From positions 62,001 through 126,000 of the forward strand of contig DEMH01000010.1 in NCBI GenBank assembly GCA_002354805.1: a stretch of 64,000 bases of DNA, read 5' to 3'. The position numbers and the translations under genes were made by a program. The notes under the pieces are model-generated. The model did not search any database, was not told the origin of the DNA, and saw only the letters and a program-made list of their open reading frames with translations. Source of the DNA: Gammaproteobacteria bacterium UBA2675. Lineage in GTDB: Bacteria; Pseudomonadota; Gammaproteobacteria; Pseudomonadales; Pseudohongiellaceae. Of the stretch, positions 48,079 through 57,394 are shown in pieces. The first letter of the stretch is position 1, and each line of letters opens with the position of its first letter.

Positions 48079-49362
48079 ATGAAGAAACTTATTTCTGCCC
48101 TTGGCATTGCCATCACGACCCTGAGCGCACAATCGGCGCTGGCCCAATCGACCTACATCCATGCCGGCAGCCTGTGGGATGGCAGTGGTGCAGATGCTCG
48201 CCAGCAGGTCACACTCATCGTGCAGGACGGGCGCATCAACGCCATCGAAAACGGTTACCTGCAGCCGGGCGCCAATGACACACTGATTGATCTGTCTGAG
48301 CGCACGGTGCTGCCCGGGCTGATTGACCTGCATGTGCATATCGAAAGTGAAACCAGTCCGACTCAGGGGCTTAATCGATTCACCAAAAACCCGGCAGACA
48401 TTGCCTTCGACGCCGCGGTTAATGCACGCAAGACGTTACGCGCGGGCTTTACAACAATTCGTGAGCTGGGTGGCAGCGGTGTCAACATCGCTTTGCGTGA
48501 CGCCATCAATCAGGGCAAAACCGAGGGTCCACGCATCATCACCGTGGGTAAAAGCCTGGCTACTACCGGTGGTCACGCTGATCCGACCAATGGCTGGCGC
48601 GATGACCTGATGGGTCATCCCGGACCTGGAGAAGGTGTGATCAACAGTGCTGAAGATGCCCGTGAAGCGGTTCGCCAGCAATATAAAAATGGCGCCGACC
48701 ACATCAAGATTACCGCGACCGGTGGTGTATTGAGCGTGGCGGCCTCTGGTCAGAACCCGCAGTTCATGGAAGACGAACTGGAAGCGGTGGTTGCCACTGC
48801 CCGCGATTACGGCATGCATGTCGCGGCCCATGCGCACGGCAAAGAGGGCATGCTGCGTGCCATTCGGGCTGGCGTACATACCATCGAGCACGGCACCTAT
48901 ATGGACGAGGAGGTCATGGCGGCCATGGTTGAGCATGGTACCTGGTACATACCGACGATTTCGGCTGGCAAGTATGTTGCCGAACAGGCGGAGATCGAGG
49001 GGTACTACCATCCGCTGGTCGTGCCAAAAGCACGTGAAATAGGCCCGCTGATTCAGGGCACTTTTGCGCGTGCTTATGAGTATGGAGTCAATATTGCCTT
49101 CGGTACCGACGCCAGTGTCTTCCCGCATGCAAGCAATGCCATCGAGTTTCAGTACATGGTGGAGGCGGGCATGCCTGCGCGCGAAGCACTGCTCAGTGCA
49201 ACCTCAGTCGCTGCCGGTGTTCTGGGTCTGGAGAATGAGATAGGTACGCTTAAACCCGGCATGAGCGCCGACCTGATTGCGGTCGACGGCGATCCACTCA
49301 GCGACGTGACTGTGCTGCAGCAGGTCGACTGGGTCATGAAACAGGGTCAGGTCTACGACTGA
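48079..49362 (+). CDS. Exported amidohydrolase (imidazolonepropionase/Xaa-Pro dipeptidase type)
   Basis: A 427-residue metal-dependent hydrolase with a signal peptide (MKKLISALGIAITTLSAQSALAQ). All metal positions are intact: HxH in GLIDLHVHIE, a Lys in HIKITATGG, His in AHAHG and HTIEHGTY, and Asp in FGTDASV. The family includes enzymes acting on Xaa-Pro-like dipeptides and cyclic imides. It lies 29 bases after the dipeptidase stop, so it probably shares its transcript. I start at 48079 because the sequence before it belongs to the dipeptidase frame. Confidence 0.88.
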   Translation: MKKLISALGIAITTLSAQSALAQSTYIHAGSLWDGSGADARQQVTLIVQDGRINAIENGYLQPGANDTLIDLSERTVLPGLIDLHVHIESETSPTQGLNRFTKNPADIAFDAAVNARKTLRAGFTTIRELGGSGVNIALRDAINQGKTEGPRIITVGKSLATTGGHADPTNGWRDDLMGHPGPGEGVINSAEDAREAVRQQYKNGADHIKITATGGVLSVAASGQNPQFMEDELEAVVATARDYGMHVAAHAHGKEGMLRAIRAGVHTIEHGTYMDEEVMAAMVEHGTWYIPTISAGKYVAEQAEIEGYYHPLVVPKAREIGPLIQGTFARAYEYGVNIAFGTDASVFPHASNAIEFQYMVEAGMPAREALLSATSVAAGVLGLENEIGTLKPGMSADLIAVDGDPLSDVTVLQQVDWVMKQGQVYD

Positions 49363-49377
49363 CCTTGCGTGCGCCGG

Positions 49378-51123
49378 TCATTCTTCCATCAGTTCTATGA
49401 TGGCAGGGACCGGCGCATTGCCGTAACTCAAAAATTCGTTGTGGAATGCCTTCAGATCAAAGTCGTCGCCCTGACGCGCCTTGACGCGTTCACGATAATC
49501 GTAGATCTCAGCGTAGCCGGTAAAATAGGAGGTCAACTGAACCTGTGACAGCCGGATACGGCGCCACTTGTTCTCTGCTTCAGTCTGCTCCTGAAAGGCC
49601 TCATTCAGCATCATGTCCATGGCTTCGTCCTCGGTCATGCCCAATACATGCACGGCATAGTCCATGATGGCATTGGTGACGACGCGCAGGTTCCATTTGC
49701 CGTACATCAGCCACATCTCCAGCTCCTGATTGCCCCAGCCTTCCTCCAGCATCATGCGCTCGGAATACACGGCCCAGCCTTCAATCATGGCGCCGTTGCG
49801 CAGCAGGCTTTTGATCAGGCCGGACGACTTGTTACCGTGCACGAGCTGCGTGTAATGCCCTGGCACAGCTTCGTGAATGTTAAGAATCTGCAGCACCCAG
49901 TGGTTGTATTCGCGCAGATAGCTTGCCGCCTGTTCTTCGGTGTAACCATCCAGTGGCGTGACGTTGTAGTAAGTGTCTGCGGTCGGGTTGAAGGGCCCCG
50001 GCGCACTGACAGAGGCGCCGGCACCACTGCCGCGCATGTACTCCGGTGTCTCCCGCACAACCAGGGGACGGCTGGGATCCTGATCCAGCAGGTCGTTCTC
50101 AGCCACAAACGCGGTCAGTTCCGGAATCTGCCGACGGATTTCCGCAAAGAACTCGTCTCTGGCGACATGCCGGTCAGATAGCAGATCAACGAGCATGCCT
50201 ATGCGCTGCAATCTGTCGTCAGGCATTACAGTATCGGGGAAGTAGCTTGGCCAAAGCTCGCGCGTGATCGCGTCCATATCGTCATGCAGTCGCTCTTTTT
50301 CGGCGAGGGCCCGCTCGTACATTTCCCGGGCGGTGAAACCGGATTGTATATCGTAGCGAAATTTTTCTTCGTAAAGCTCGGTGCCGATGCGAAAGCCGCG
50401 CGCCTGCGGGTTGTCTGTCAGTAATTGCTGCAGCTGTTCGAGTTCCGTAATAAAACCGTCCACCGTTTCCAGCGCCTGCACCCGAAGCTGTTCAAATCTG
50501 TCCTTTTCAGCCTGTTCCAGATTGGCTGCCATGACACGCTCACGCAGTGATTCACCCAGCAGATTGCGGGTGCCCTGATTCTGGGTAATGGCCAGTTCGG
50601 TGTGGGGCAGCGTCGGATCACTGATATTGGCGCGGGCGGCCCTGTAGTACTCGGGAACCTGCTCCAGTCGCGCCATTATCGTGCGCAGACGCTCCTCTTC
50701 CGGCGCGTATGGCGTCGTGAGAATCAGGCCGATCGGACCCGCAACATTGTAGCTGGAGGGGTCCCATTGCCAGTCACGAAACGCTGTCAGATACCACTGC
50801 ATTGACTCCAGTTCATTGCGCAGCAGAGCCTGGTCAATGCGCTCGGAGGCGGTCAGTGTATCCTCAGGGTACTCCGCCAGCTGCGCCAGTGCCTGTTCAG
50901 CAAACGCCACATCATCGGCAAAGCGCGCAGGTGTCGGCAAGGTGACCATATGCGCATTGTCGTAGCGCCCGGCGTACAGAGCCCACTCTGGGTTGCGCTC
51001 CAGCATTTCAATCATTAAAGACTCGCTGAATTGGCTGAATGACGCATTGTCAGCGTCACCGGGTTGCGCGACGCTCAGTGCACTGTATGCCAGCAGGATT
51101 GCAGCCAGGGTAATGGAACGCAT
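49378..51123 (-). CDS. DUF885 family exported protein, peptidase-like
   Basis: A 581-residue protein with a signal peptide (MRSITLAAILLAYSALSVAQ) and the DUF885 motif HEAVPGHYTQL late in the chain, an HExxxGH-type zinc-binding pattern. GGAG lies about 11 bases before the ATG at 51123. The family is widespread in marine Gammaproteobacteria; activity is assumed to be hydrolytic but not shown by the sequence. It ends 15 bases from the end of the convergent amidohydrolase gene. Confidence 0.87.
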   Translation of the reverse strand: MRSITLAAILLAYSALSVAQPGDADNASFSQFSESLMIEMLERNPEWALYAGRYDNAHMVTLPTPARFADDVAFAEQALAQLAEYPEDTLTASERIDQALLRNELESMQWYLTAFRDWQWDPSSYNVAGPIGLILTTPYAPEEERLRTIMARLEQVPEYYRAARANISDPTLPHTELAITQNQGTRNLLGESLRERVMAANLEQAEKDRFEQLRVQALETVDGFITELEQLQQLLTDNPQARGFRIGTELYEEKFRYDIQSGFTAREMYERALAEKERLHDDMDAITRELWPSYFPDTVMPDDRLQRIGMLVDLLSDRHVARDEFFAEIRRQIPELTAFVAENDLLDQDPSRPLVVRETPEYMRGSGAGASVSAPGPFNPTADTYYNVTPLDGYTEEQAASYLREYNHWVLQILNIHEAVPGHYTQLVHGNKSSGLIKSLLRNGAMIEGWAVYSERMMLEEGWGNQELEMWLMYGKWNLRVVTNAIMDYAVHVLGMTEDEAMDMMLNEAFQEQTEAENKWRRIRLSQVQLTSYFTGYAEIYDYRERVKARQGDDFDLKAFHNEFLSYGNAPVPAIIELMEE

Positions 51124-51282
51124 AAGGAGGTCTCCGTAGGCCAGAAGTCGAGATTCGATGGTTTCCGAGAATAACACAACAGTATGAATCACGGACGCTG
51201 TGGCATCAGGTGATGCAATTGAGGGCAATGATTTTCGAGCTTCGTATAGGACTGCCCGCATGTTTTGGTTATGATCAAAGGC

Positions 51283-51567
51283 ATGAGCACTCGCGCACCT
51301 GACAGCAAACCCCGCGAATCAGCCCGGCGCGAGCCCACGCTGGATGGACGGCGAATTGGCCTGAACGAGCTGAACCTTGGCGTTGAGCCAAAGCGGGGAC
51401 GATGGCAGCGATGGCTGTACGCGTGCTCGCAGTTTCTGGCGGGTATGTACACCGGTGAAAGCTGTGCGGGAACGCCCCACAGTGAGCGCAGCACTTCCCG
51501 TCGAGATAAAGACACCGCACAGGCAGAGCCTGAGTCTGAAGACTCCGCCCGCGACAAACGACTCTGA
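51283..51567 (+). CDS. Possible small protein of unknown function
   Basis: A 94-residue frame with an ATG at 51283, between the divergent DUF885 gene and the amidohydrolase pair. The product is strongly charged, with arginine-rich ends and one central stretch WQRWLYACSQFLAGMYTG. Codon choice (CTG, GAG, GCG) resembles the neighbours. The ribosome site is weak and overlapping frames exist on the minus strand, so it may not be real. Confidence 0.35.
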   Translation: MSTRAPDSKPRESARREPTLDGRRIGLNELNLGVEPKRGRWQRWLYACSQFLAGMYTGESCAGTPHSERSTSRRDKDTAQAEPESEDSARDKRL

Positions 51568-51650
51568 TATTCGAACGACGCAGTCAATAAACTGATTTAA
51601 CGGTGATTTTTACAAGCGCGGAATAAGCAGAACAACAGGAGCACATCAAA

Positions 51651-54557
51651 ATGAGTCTTACGATACTGGGAAGGGCGCTGGGACTTGCAGCGCTATGCCT
51701 GACGGTGACAGGTGTCGCGCAGGAAACCGCCACCCCCAATGGCGTGGTCGATAATCGACGATCCGCCATCGCTTTGAGCGGGGTGACAGTGTATGTGGGC
51801 GAGGGTGAGTACCGACCGGATGCGGCGGTGCTTATTCGTGACGGTTCTATCGTTGAAGTCACCGGTGAAGATGACATACCCGATGACTATTTTGTGATGC
51901 CACTGCCCGGTCGCTACGTCTATCCCGGGTTTATTGACCTGTACAGTGCTTATGGTTTGCCAGAACCGGCTCGACCCGCCGGAGGTGGCGGTGCCGAAGT
52001 GGTTGAATCCGGCCCCCGCGCGCTGAATGTCAACGATGCCATCAAATCGCACTACCGTGCGGTCATGGCGTTCGAACCGGCACGTGATGACCAGGTTCCG
52101 CTGCGCAGGCAGGGGTTCACGACGGTAGCCAGCTTTATGGCCGATGGCATTGCCCGTGGCACCTCCGTTCTGGTCAACCTTGATCACAGTAACGCCAATG
52201 AAGCTGTACTTGCCTCCGATGTGGCGGCCTACTACTCACTGGACAAAGGCAGCTCCAGGCAGACCGTACCCGTCTCCCTGATGGGGGCCATAGCACTGCT
52301 GCGGCAGACCTACCTGGATGCAGAGTGGTACGCTCAGCATGATCCACGCCCATTTGCCGATGAGTCGCTGGAGGGCTGGTTGCGCACGCAGTCGCTGCCA
52401 CAGATCATGGAAGTGGACGACTGGCATCAGGCACTGGCTGTGCATCGTGTTGCCGAGGAATTTTCCACCCGTTATATCCTCAAGGTAGGCACTGACGCCT
52501 ATCAACAGGCTGCCCGACTCGCAGCCACCGGGGCACCGCTTATTGTCTCTGTCGACTATCCGGAGACACCGGAGGTGGCCGATCCGTTTACCGCGGATGA
52601 TGTGTCATTCACAGAGCTCAAGCACTGGGAGCTGGCGCCATACAATCTGCGCCTGCTGCACGAGCAGGGCATACAGATGGCCATTACCCGTGCCGGTTCC
52701 GGTGACGAGTTTATTGCCAATCTGCGCAAAGCGGTTAATGCCGGGCTGCCGGAAGAAGCAGCCATCGCAGCACTGACCAGTGTTCCTGCGACACTTATCG
52801 GTGAGCAGCAACGGCTTGGCCACATTGGTGCTGGCGCGCTGGCCAATCTGGTGGTCAGCGATGGGCCATTGTTCGAATCGGATACCCGCCTGCTGGAGAC
52901 CTGGGTGGCCGGCTCGCGCTACGTGGTATCCGAGCCATTGAGCGAACAGGAAGGCCGCTATCAACTGGCAACGCAGAATGCGACCGTGGATATGGCTTTG
53001 CGTCTGGCTGATGGTCGTTTGCGAACACAGGTGCTGGACGGCAGCAGCGACACGCCACTGGAAGGTGCGCGCGCGAGTGTGACGATTGCACAGGATCTCA
53101 TCAATCTGACGTTGCGCATGCCCGGTGAAGAACAGACTCTGCGTCTGAGTGGCTGGCCGACACGGGATGGCTGGGAAGGCAGCGGCTGGACGCTGGCGCG
53201 AACCGGAGAATTACCAGCCAGCGAGGAGACTGATGCTGCTGAAGAAGCGGAGATGTCGTCAGAGCTGCCTTCGCCGGTCATCTACCCCTTTGCTGCCTAT
53301 GGCAGCGAGTCAGTGCCGACGCAACAGGCAACGCTGATACGCGGTGCAACGGTCTGGACCAACGAAGATGCCGGCACCCTGGTAACTGATGTCTTGCTGC
53401 AGGACGGAAGTATCGCGGCGCTGGGTGAGAACCTGCAGGCTGGGGGTGCGGTCGTGGTTGATGGAACCGGCATGCACCTGACACCCGGCATCATTGATGA
53501 ACATACCCACATCGCTTTGTTCGGCATCAACGAAGTGGCTACCAACTCAAGCATGGTACGCATGACGGACGTCGTGAATTCTCAGGACGTAAACATCTAC
53601 CGCAATCTGGCAGGTGGCGTGGTGGCGGCGCAGCAGCTGCATGGCTCAGCGAATCCCATCGGCGGTCAGTCCTCATTGATCAAAATGCGTTGGGGCGGAA
53701 CACCTGAAGAGTTGCAGATTGAGGATGCTCCAGGATTCATCAAGTTCGCACTGGGTGAAAACGTAAAACGCAGCACCAATCCTGCATCCATTCGTTACCC
53801 GCAGACCCGCATGGGGGTGGAGCAGGTTTTTGCCAATGCCTTCAGCCAGGCGCGTGAGTACGAATCGCGCTGGCAGCAGTGGAACTCGCTGTCCAGCAGT
53901 GCACGCCGGGATGCCATCCGGCCGCGCCGCGATCTTGTTGATGAAACGATGCTGGAAGTATTAAACGGCGAGCGTTACGTCACTGCACACTCTTACGTGC
54001 AGTCGGAAATCAACATGCTGATCCATATTGCGGAGAACTTTGATTTCACCATTAATACCTTTACGCATATCCTGGAAGGCTACAAAGTGGCAGACAAGAT
54101 GGCTGCGCATGGTGCCGGAGGTTCCACTTTCTCGGACTGGTGGGCCTACAAGTGGGAAGTGCGTTATGCGATTCCCTACAACGCCGCACTGATGCAGCAG
54201 GCCGGAGTAGTTGTTGCCCTGAATTCCGACGATGCCGAAATGTCCAGGCGCCTGAATCAGGAGGCCGGCAAGATGGTCAAGTACGGCGGTGTCAGTGAGT
54301 CTGATGCATTAAAGATGATTACGCTGAACCCTGCCAGACTGCTTCACCTTGATGATCGCATGGGCAGTATCCGCGTAGGCAAGGACGCAGACGTCGTGCT
54401 TTGGGATCAACACCCGCTGTCTGTTTATGCCCAGGCACAGACCACCTGGGTTGATGGCATCCCGTATTTCGACCGCGAACGTGACCGCGAACTGCGTCAG
54501 TACATGGCCAGCGAACGTGAGCGCATCATCAATGTCATCTTGAGTGAACAGGAGTAA
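51651..54557 (+). CDS. Exported double-domain amidohydrolase; N-terminal domain degenerate
   Basis: A 968-residue protein with a signal peptide (cleavage near GVAQE, residue 25) and two amidohydrolase-fold domains. The N-terminal one (about 38-420) has YPGFIDLYSAYGL where the metal HxH should be, so it lacks that site. The C-terminal one (about 545-960) is complete: HxH in GIIDEHTHIAL, Lys in IKFALGENVK, His in AHSYVQ and THILEG, Asp in NSDDAEM. The two halves are joined by an acidic linker (ASEETDAAEEAEMS). It is followed after four bases by a second, also degenerate, member. The C-terminal enzyme is probably active; substrate unknown. Confidence 0.9.
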   Translation: MSLTILGRALGLAALCLTVTGVAQETATPNGVVDNRRSAIALSGVTVYVGEGEYRPDAAVLIRDGSIVEVTGEDDIPDDYFVMPLPGRYVYPGFIDLYSAYGLPEPARPAGGGGAEVVESGPRALNVNDAIKSHYRAVMAFEPARDDQVPLRRQGFTTVASFMADGIARGTSVLVNLDHSNANEAVLASDVAAYYSLDKGSSRQTVPVSLMGAIALLRQTYLDAEWYAQHDPRPFADESLEGWLRTQSLPQIMEVDDWHQALAVHRVAEEFSTRYILKVGTDAYQQAARLAATGAPLIVSVDYPETPEVADPFTADDVSFTELKHWELAPYNLRLLHEQGIQMAITRAGSGDEFIANLRKAVNAGLPEEAAIAALTSVPATLIGEQQRLGHIGAGALANLVVSDGPLFESDTRLLETWVAGSRYVVSEPLSEQEGRYQLATQNATVDMALRLADGRLRTQVLDGSSDTPLEGARASVTIAQDLINLTLRMPGEEQTLRLSGWPTRDGWEGSGWTLARTGELPASEETDAAEEAEMSSELPSPVIYPFAAYGSESVPTQQATLIRGATVWTNEDAGTLVTDVLLQDGSIAALGENLQAGGAVVVDGTGMHLTPGIIDEHTHIALFGINEVATNSSMVRMTDVVNSQDVNIYRNLAGGVVAAQQLHGSANPIGGQSSLIKMRWGGTPEELQIEDAPGFIKFALGENVKRSTNPASIRYPQTRMGVEQVFANAFSQAREYESRWQQWNSLSSSARRDAIRPRRDLVDETMLEVLNGERYVTAHSYVQSEINMLIHIAENFDFTINTFTHILEGYKVADKMAAHGAGGSTFSDWWAYKWEVRYAIPYNAALMQQAGVVVALNSDDAEMSRRLNQEAGKMVKYGGVSESDALKMITLNPARLLHLDDRMGSIRVGKDADVVLWDQHPLSVYAQAQTTWVDGIPYFDRERDRELRQYMASERERIINVILSEQE

Positions 54558-54561
54558 TCGC

Positions 54562-55869
54562 ATGAAAGTTTTAAATAGAGTAGTGCGCGTTGTACCTGTT
54601 GTGCTGGCCGTTTCAATGCTGCAGGCGATTGTGCCGAGGCCGGCCCCGGACCAGTCCGAGCCTATAGCCATCACCGGTGCTGTCATACATGTGGGAGATG
54701 GCACGGTGATCGAGGACGGTGTACTCGCTTTCGACCAGGGAGTCATCACCTACGTTGGTACTGACGCCAACAGCCCGGCGTTTTTTAATCACCAGGTGAT
54801 AGATGTCGAGGGGCGTCATATCTATCCCGGCTTTATTCTGCCCAACACGTCTCTGGGCCTGTCCGAGGTCAGCAATATCCGGGCAACCAATGATGTGGTG
54901 GAAACAGGCGATATCAATGCCAGCGTTCGTTCGGCGATTGCGTACAACACCGACTCAGAGTTGATTCCGACGTTTCGTTTTAATGGCATCCTGACTGCAC
55001 AGATCACGCCACAGGGTGGTCTGATTTCAGGCAGCTCCAGCGTCATGAAACTTGATGGCTGGAACTGGGAGGATACATTGCTCTCTGCTGACGGCGCCAT
55101 ACATATGCACTGGCCCGCACGAACCCGGCGGCAGCGTAATGAAATCTCCGGTCAGTTCGAAACCGTGGACAACGAAGACTACGCCAATCAGGTGCAAGTG
55201 CTGCACGCACTGTTTCAGGATGCGATCACCTACACAGGTTCGCCGGTGAATCTGAATCTGGCCGCCATGCAGAATGTTCTGTCTGGCGACGCAAAACTGT
55301 TCATTCACGCCAACGAGGCCCGTGACATCGTCAACAGTGTCCAATTCGCCAGGGACTACGATGTACCCGAGATTGTCATCGTTGGTGGGCGCGATGCCAT
55401 GAAGGTCAAGGATCTGTTGCTGCAGGAATCGGTGGCGGTGATCTACGAATCTGTCCATGGCCTGCCCGCGCAGTCCTGGTACGACGTTGACGAGCCTTTC
55501 AAGGTCCCGTTCCAGTTGCACGACGCCGGTATTCTGGTGGGTATTGGTGGTGGCGAGACAGCCCTGGATTCGCAGCGCAATCTGCCTTTCTTTGCTGGAA
55601 CCGCCGCCAGCTATGGGCTGGACAGGGAAACCGCACTGGCCATGATCACGGAGCACAATGCGCGAATTCTGGATGTAGATGACCGCGTGGGCACTCTGGT
55701 TGTCGGCAAAGATGCAACGTTTTTCATCGCGGCTGGTGACGCGCTGGATATGCGCACCAATCAGCTTGATGAGGCCTTTATTCAGGGCAGGTTACTGGAG
55801 CTGCAGGGCATGCAGCAGGAGCTGTACGAGCGGTTCTACGAACGCTACGCAGGTCAGCCTGTCGAGTAG
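54562..55869 (+). CDS. Amidohydrolase-fold protein with degenerate metal site
   Basis: A 435-residue exported protein: hydrophobic start (VLNRVVRVVPVVLAVSMLQAIV) followed by an amidohydrolase fold. Where active relatives have HxH this one has YPGFILPNTSLGL. One later His is kept (FIHANEARD), but the final Asp is replaced (GIGGGETALDSQ), so it is unlikely to bind the usual metals. It resembles the N-terminal half of the preceding protein and probably partners with it. I start at the ATG at 54562, seven bases after AGGAG; an earlier GTG lies inside the previous gene. Confidence 0.85.
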   Translation: MKVLNRVVRVVPVVLAVSMLQAIVPRPAPDQSEPIAITGAVIHVGDGTVIEDGVLAFDQGVITYVGTDANSPAFFNHQVIDVEGRHIYPGFILPNTSLGLSEVSNIRATNDVVETGDINASVRSAIAYNTDSELIPTFRFNGILTAQITPQGGLISGSSSVMKLDGWNWEDTLLSADGAIHMHWPARTRRQRNEISGQFETVDNEDYANQVQVLHALFQDAITYTGSPVNLNLAAMQNVLSGDAKLFIHANEARDIVNSVQFARDYDVPEIVIVGGRDAMKVKDLLLQESVAVIYESVHGLPAQSWYDVDEPFKVPFQLHDAGILVGIGGGETALDSQRNLPFFAGTAASYGLDRETALAMITEHNARILDVDDRVGTLVVGKDATFFIAAGDALDMRTNQLDEAFIQGRLLELQGMQQELYERFYERYAGQPVE

Positions 55870-55883
55870 TCAGTGATTCAACG

Positions 55884-55917
55884 GTGCAGCATGAGAGGCT
55901 CAGTCTCCATGCTGCAC
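55884..55917 (+). terminator. Hairpin after the amidohydrolase pair
   Basis: A perfect ten-base inverted repeat (GTGCAGCATG / CATGCTGCAC), with three more pairs inside after a single bulge, lies 14 bases after the stop. It is probably the 3' end of the two-gene transcript, although no T-run follows. Confidence 0.55.
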
Positions 55918-55990
55918 GGAATAATTGATCATGACAGGCCGTCGACAGATTAGCGTCTGATAAAAGGGCGCGGCTCCATGGAGGTAGCGT

Positions 55991-57112
55991 TTGTTTATTT
56001 CAATATTGGCGTGGTTGATGTTTGGCCTGTCCATTGTGTTGTGTGCAGTTTCCACACTGGGTCGCCTGTCACATTATGATTGGTGGATCCGGGCCTGTGA
56101 GTTCCCACGTGTTCAGATCGCTGCTTTAGCGTTTATCCTGTTAGTTGGCGGCTTGTTGCTGGACAGTCCGCAAATGCTGGCGGGTGTGGCCTTGTCGCAA
56201 TGGACATGGGCGCTTGGCCTGATCGTGCTGATCTATCAGCTGTCGCGCATTCTGCCCTGGACAAGGTGGTGGCCCACGCAGATGGAGGACGCTGATGGAA
56301 AAGTGTCTGGCGACCACTGCGTAACATTGCTGGTTGCGAATGTGCTGACGCCCAATCGCAATAGTGACGGCCTGATCAATCAGGTGAAACAACATGAACC
56401 CGATATTTTGCTGGTGGTGGAGTCTGACCTGTGGTGGCAGTCCCGGCTCGATGAGGCATTTGGCGACTGGCACTCGATTGTGCGTGTTCCTCAGGACAAT
56501 CTGTACGGTATGCATCTGTACTCCAGGTTGCCGCTGGAAGACGCCAAAGTTCACTACCTGATTGAAGATGACATTCCGTCGATTCGGGCCTGGGTAAAAC
56601 TGCCGGGCGGCAAACGTGTCCGCTTTTATGCGCTGCATCCGCGGCCGCCGGCGCCCAATGAAAGTGAGGAGTCATTGTGTCGTGATTCCGAGCTGTTGCT
56701 GGTGGGGCAGCAGGTTTATCGCGACAAAGAGCCGGCGATTGTCGCCGGTGATCTCAACGATGTGGCCTGGTCGCGAACAACACGTCTGTTTCGTCGCACC
56801 AGTGGCATGCTCGACCCACGTCGGGGCAGGGGCATGTTCAATACCTTCCACGCTGGTTACTGGTTCATGCGCTGGCCCCTCGATCATGTGTTCTGCACCG
56901 AACACTTTCTGCACAAGCGCATGCAGCGACTGGACTACTTCGGGTCTGATCACTTCCCCATCCTGGCGACTCTGTGCTTCCGTCCATCCGAGTCAGATCG
57001 TAATGACACACCAAGTGCGGATGGCGACGAGCGCGACGAAGCCCGCGACATCATCGATGATGGTCAACAGCTGCGAAAAAACCGCGGCCTGGGCGACTCA
57101 GCCTTTGGCTAG
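55991..57112 (+). CDS. Membrane-anchored endonuclease/exonuclease/phosphatase family protein
   Basis: A 373-residue protein with three N-terminal hydrophobic segments (about 3-22, 42-60, 68-88), then an EEP-type domain: VANVLTPNRN, VVESD, ALHPRPP, VAGDLNDVAWS and a late GSDHFPIL with the catalytic Asp-His. EEP proteins cleave phosphodiesters in DNA, RNA or lipids; the membrane anchors suggest a lipid or periplasmic substrate. It starts with TTG at 55991, five bases after GGAGGT. The last 40 residues are charged and probably disordered. Confidence 0.85.
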   Translation: MFISILAWLMFGLSIVLCAVSTLGRLSHYDWWIRACEFPRVQIAALAFILLVGGLLLDSPQMLAGVALSQWTWALGLIVLIYQLSRILPWTRWWPTQMEDADGKVSGDHCVTLLVANVLTPNRNSDGLINQVKQHEPDILLVVESDLWWQSRLDEAFGDWHSIVRVPQDNLYGMHLYSRLPLEDAKVHYLIEDDIPSIRAWVKLPGGKRVRFYALHPRPPAPNESEESLCRDSELLLVGQQVYRDKEPAIVAGDLNDVAWSRTTRLFRRTSGMLDPRRGRGMFNTFHAGYWFMRWPLDHVFCTEHFLHKRMQRLDYFGSDHFPILATLCFRPSESDRNDTPSADGDERDEARDIIDDGQQLRKNRGLGDSAFG

Positions 57113-57222
57113 TATCTCTTAAAGGTCCTGATGACCGTCAACCCGGATATACGATTCCTTCAAGTTTAAACTCCTCGTCCGTGACTCTTACCGAGTCCTG
57201 GGCCATGTAGTCCCGCTTTTGT

Positions 57223-57236
57223 TTGACATAGATCAA
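57223..57236 (+). promoter_or_regulatory. FNR/Anr-type box upstream of the cbb3 operon
   Basis: TTGACATAGATCAA matches the FNR/Anr consensus TTGAT-N4-ATCAA in nine of ten fixed bases. Taking a class II geometry, the start point would be near 57271, and TACAGT (57258-57263) stands in the -10 place. The site lies before the Yip1-like gene and ccoNOQP, so low oxygen probably induces the whole unit. Confidence 0.7.
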
Positions 57237-57394
57237 TTTACATGTCGGCAGGCGCGTTACAGTGGCCGGATTAAACGTTCTCTATTCAAAGCGTGTTGAA
57301 AATGCCGGAATCAGTACCATCCATGCTGCCGCTGCGCGCGCTGATTGCGCCGAAGAAAACCTGTGGACAGCTCGCTGCGAGCGAACCAGCTGCA

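Noticed and set aside
57113..57222. Additional gene between the EEP protein and the cbb3 operon
   Set aside because: No open frame with a ribosome site; the region holds only the promoter.
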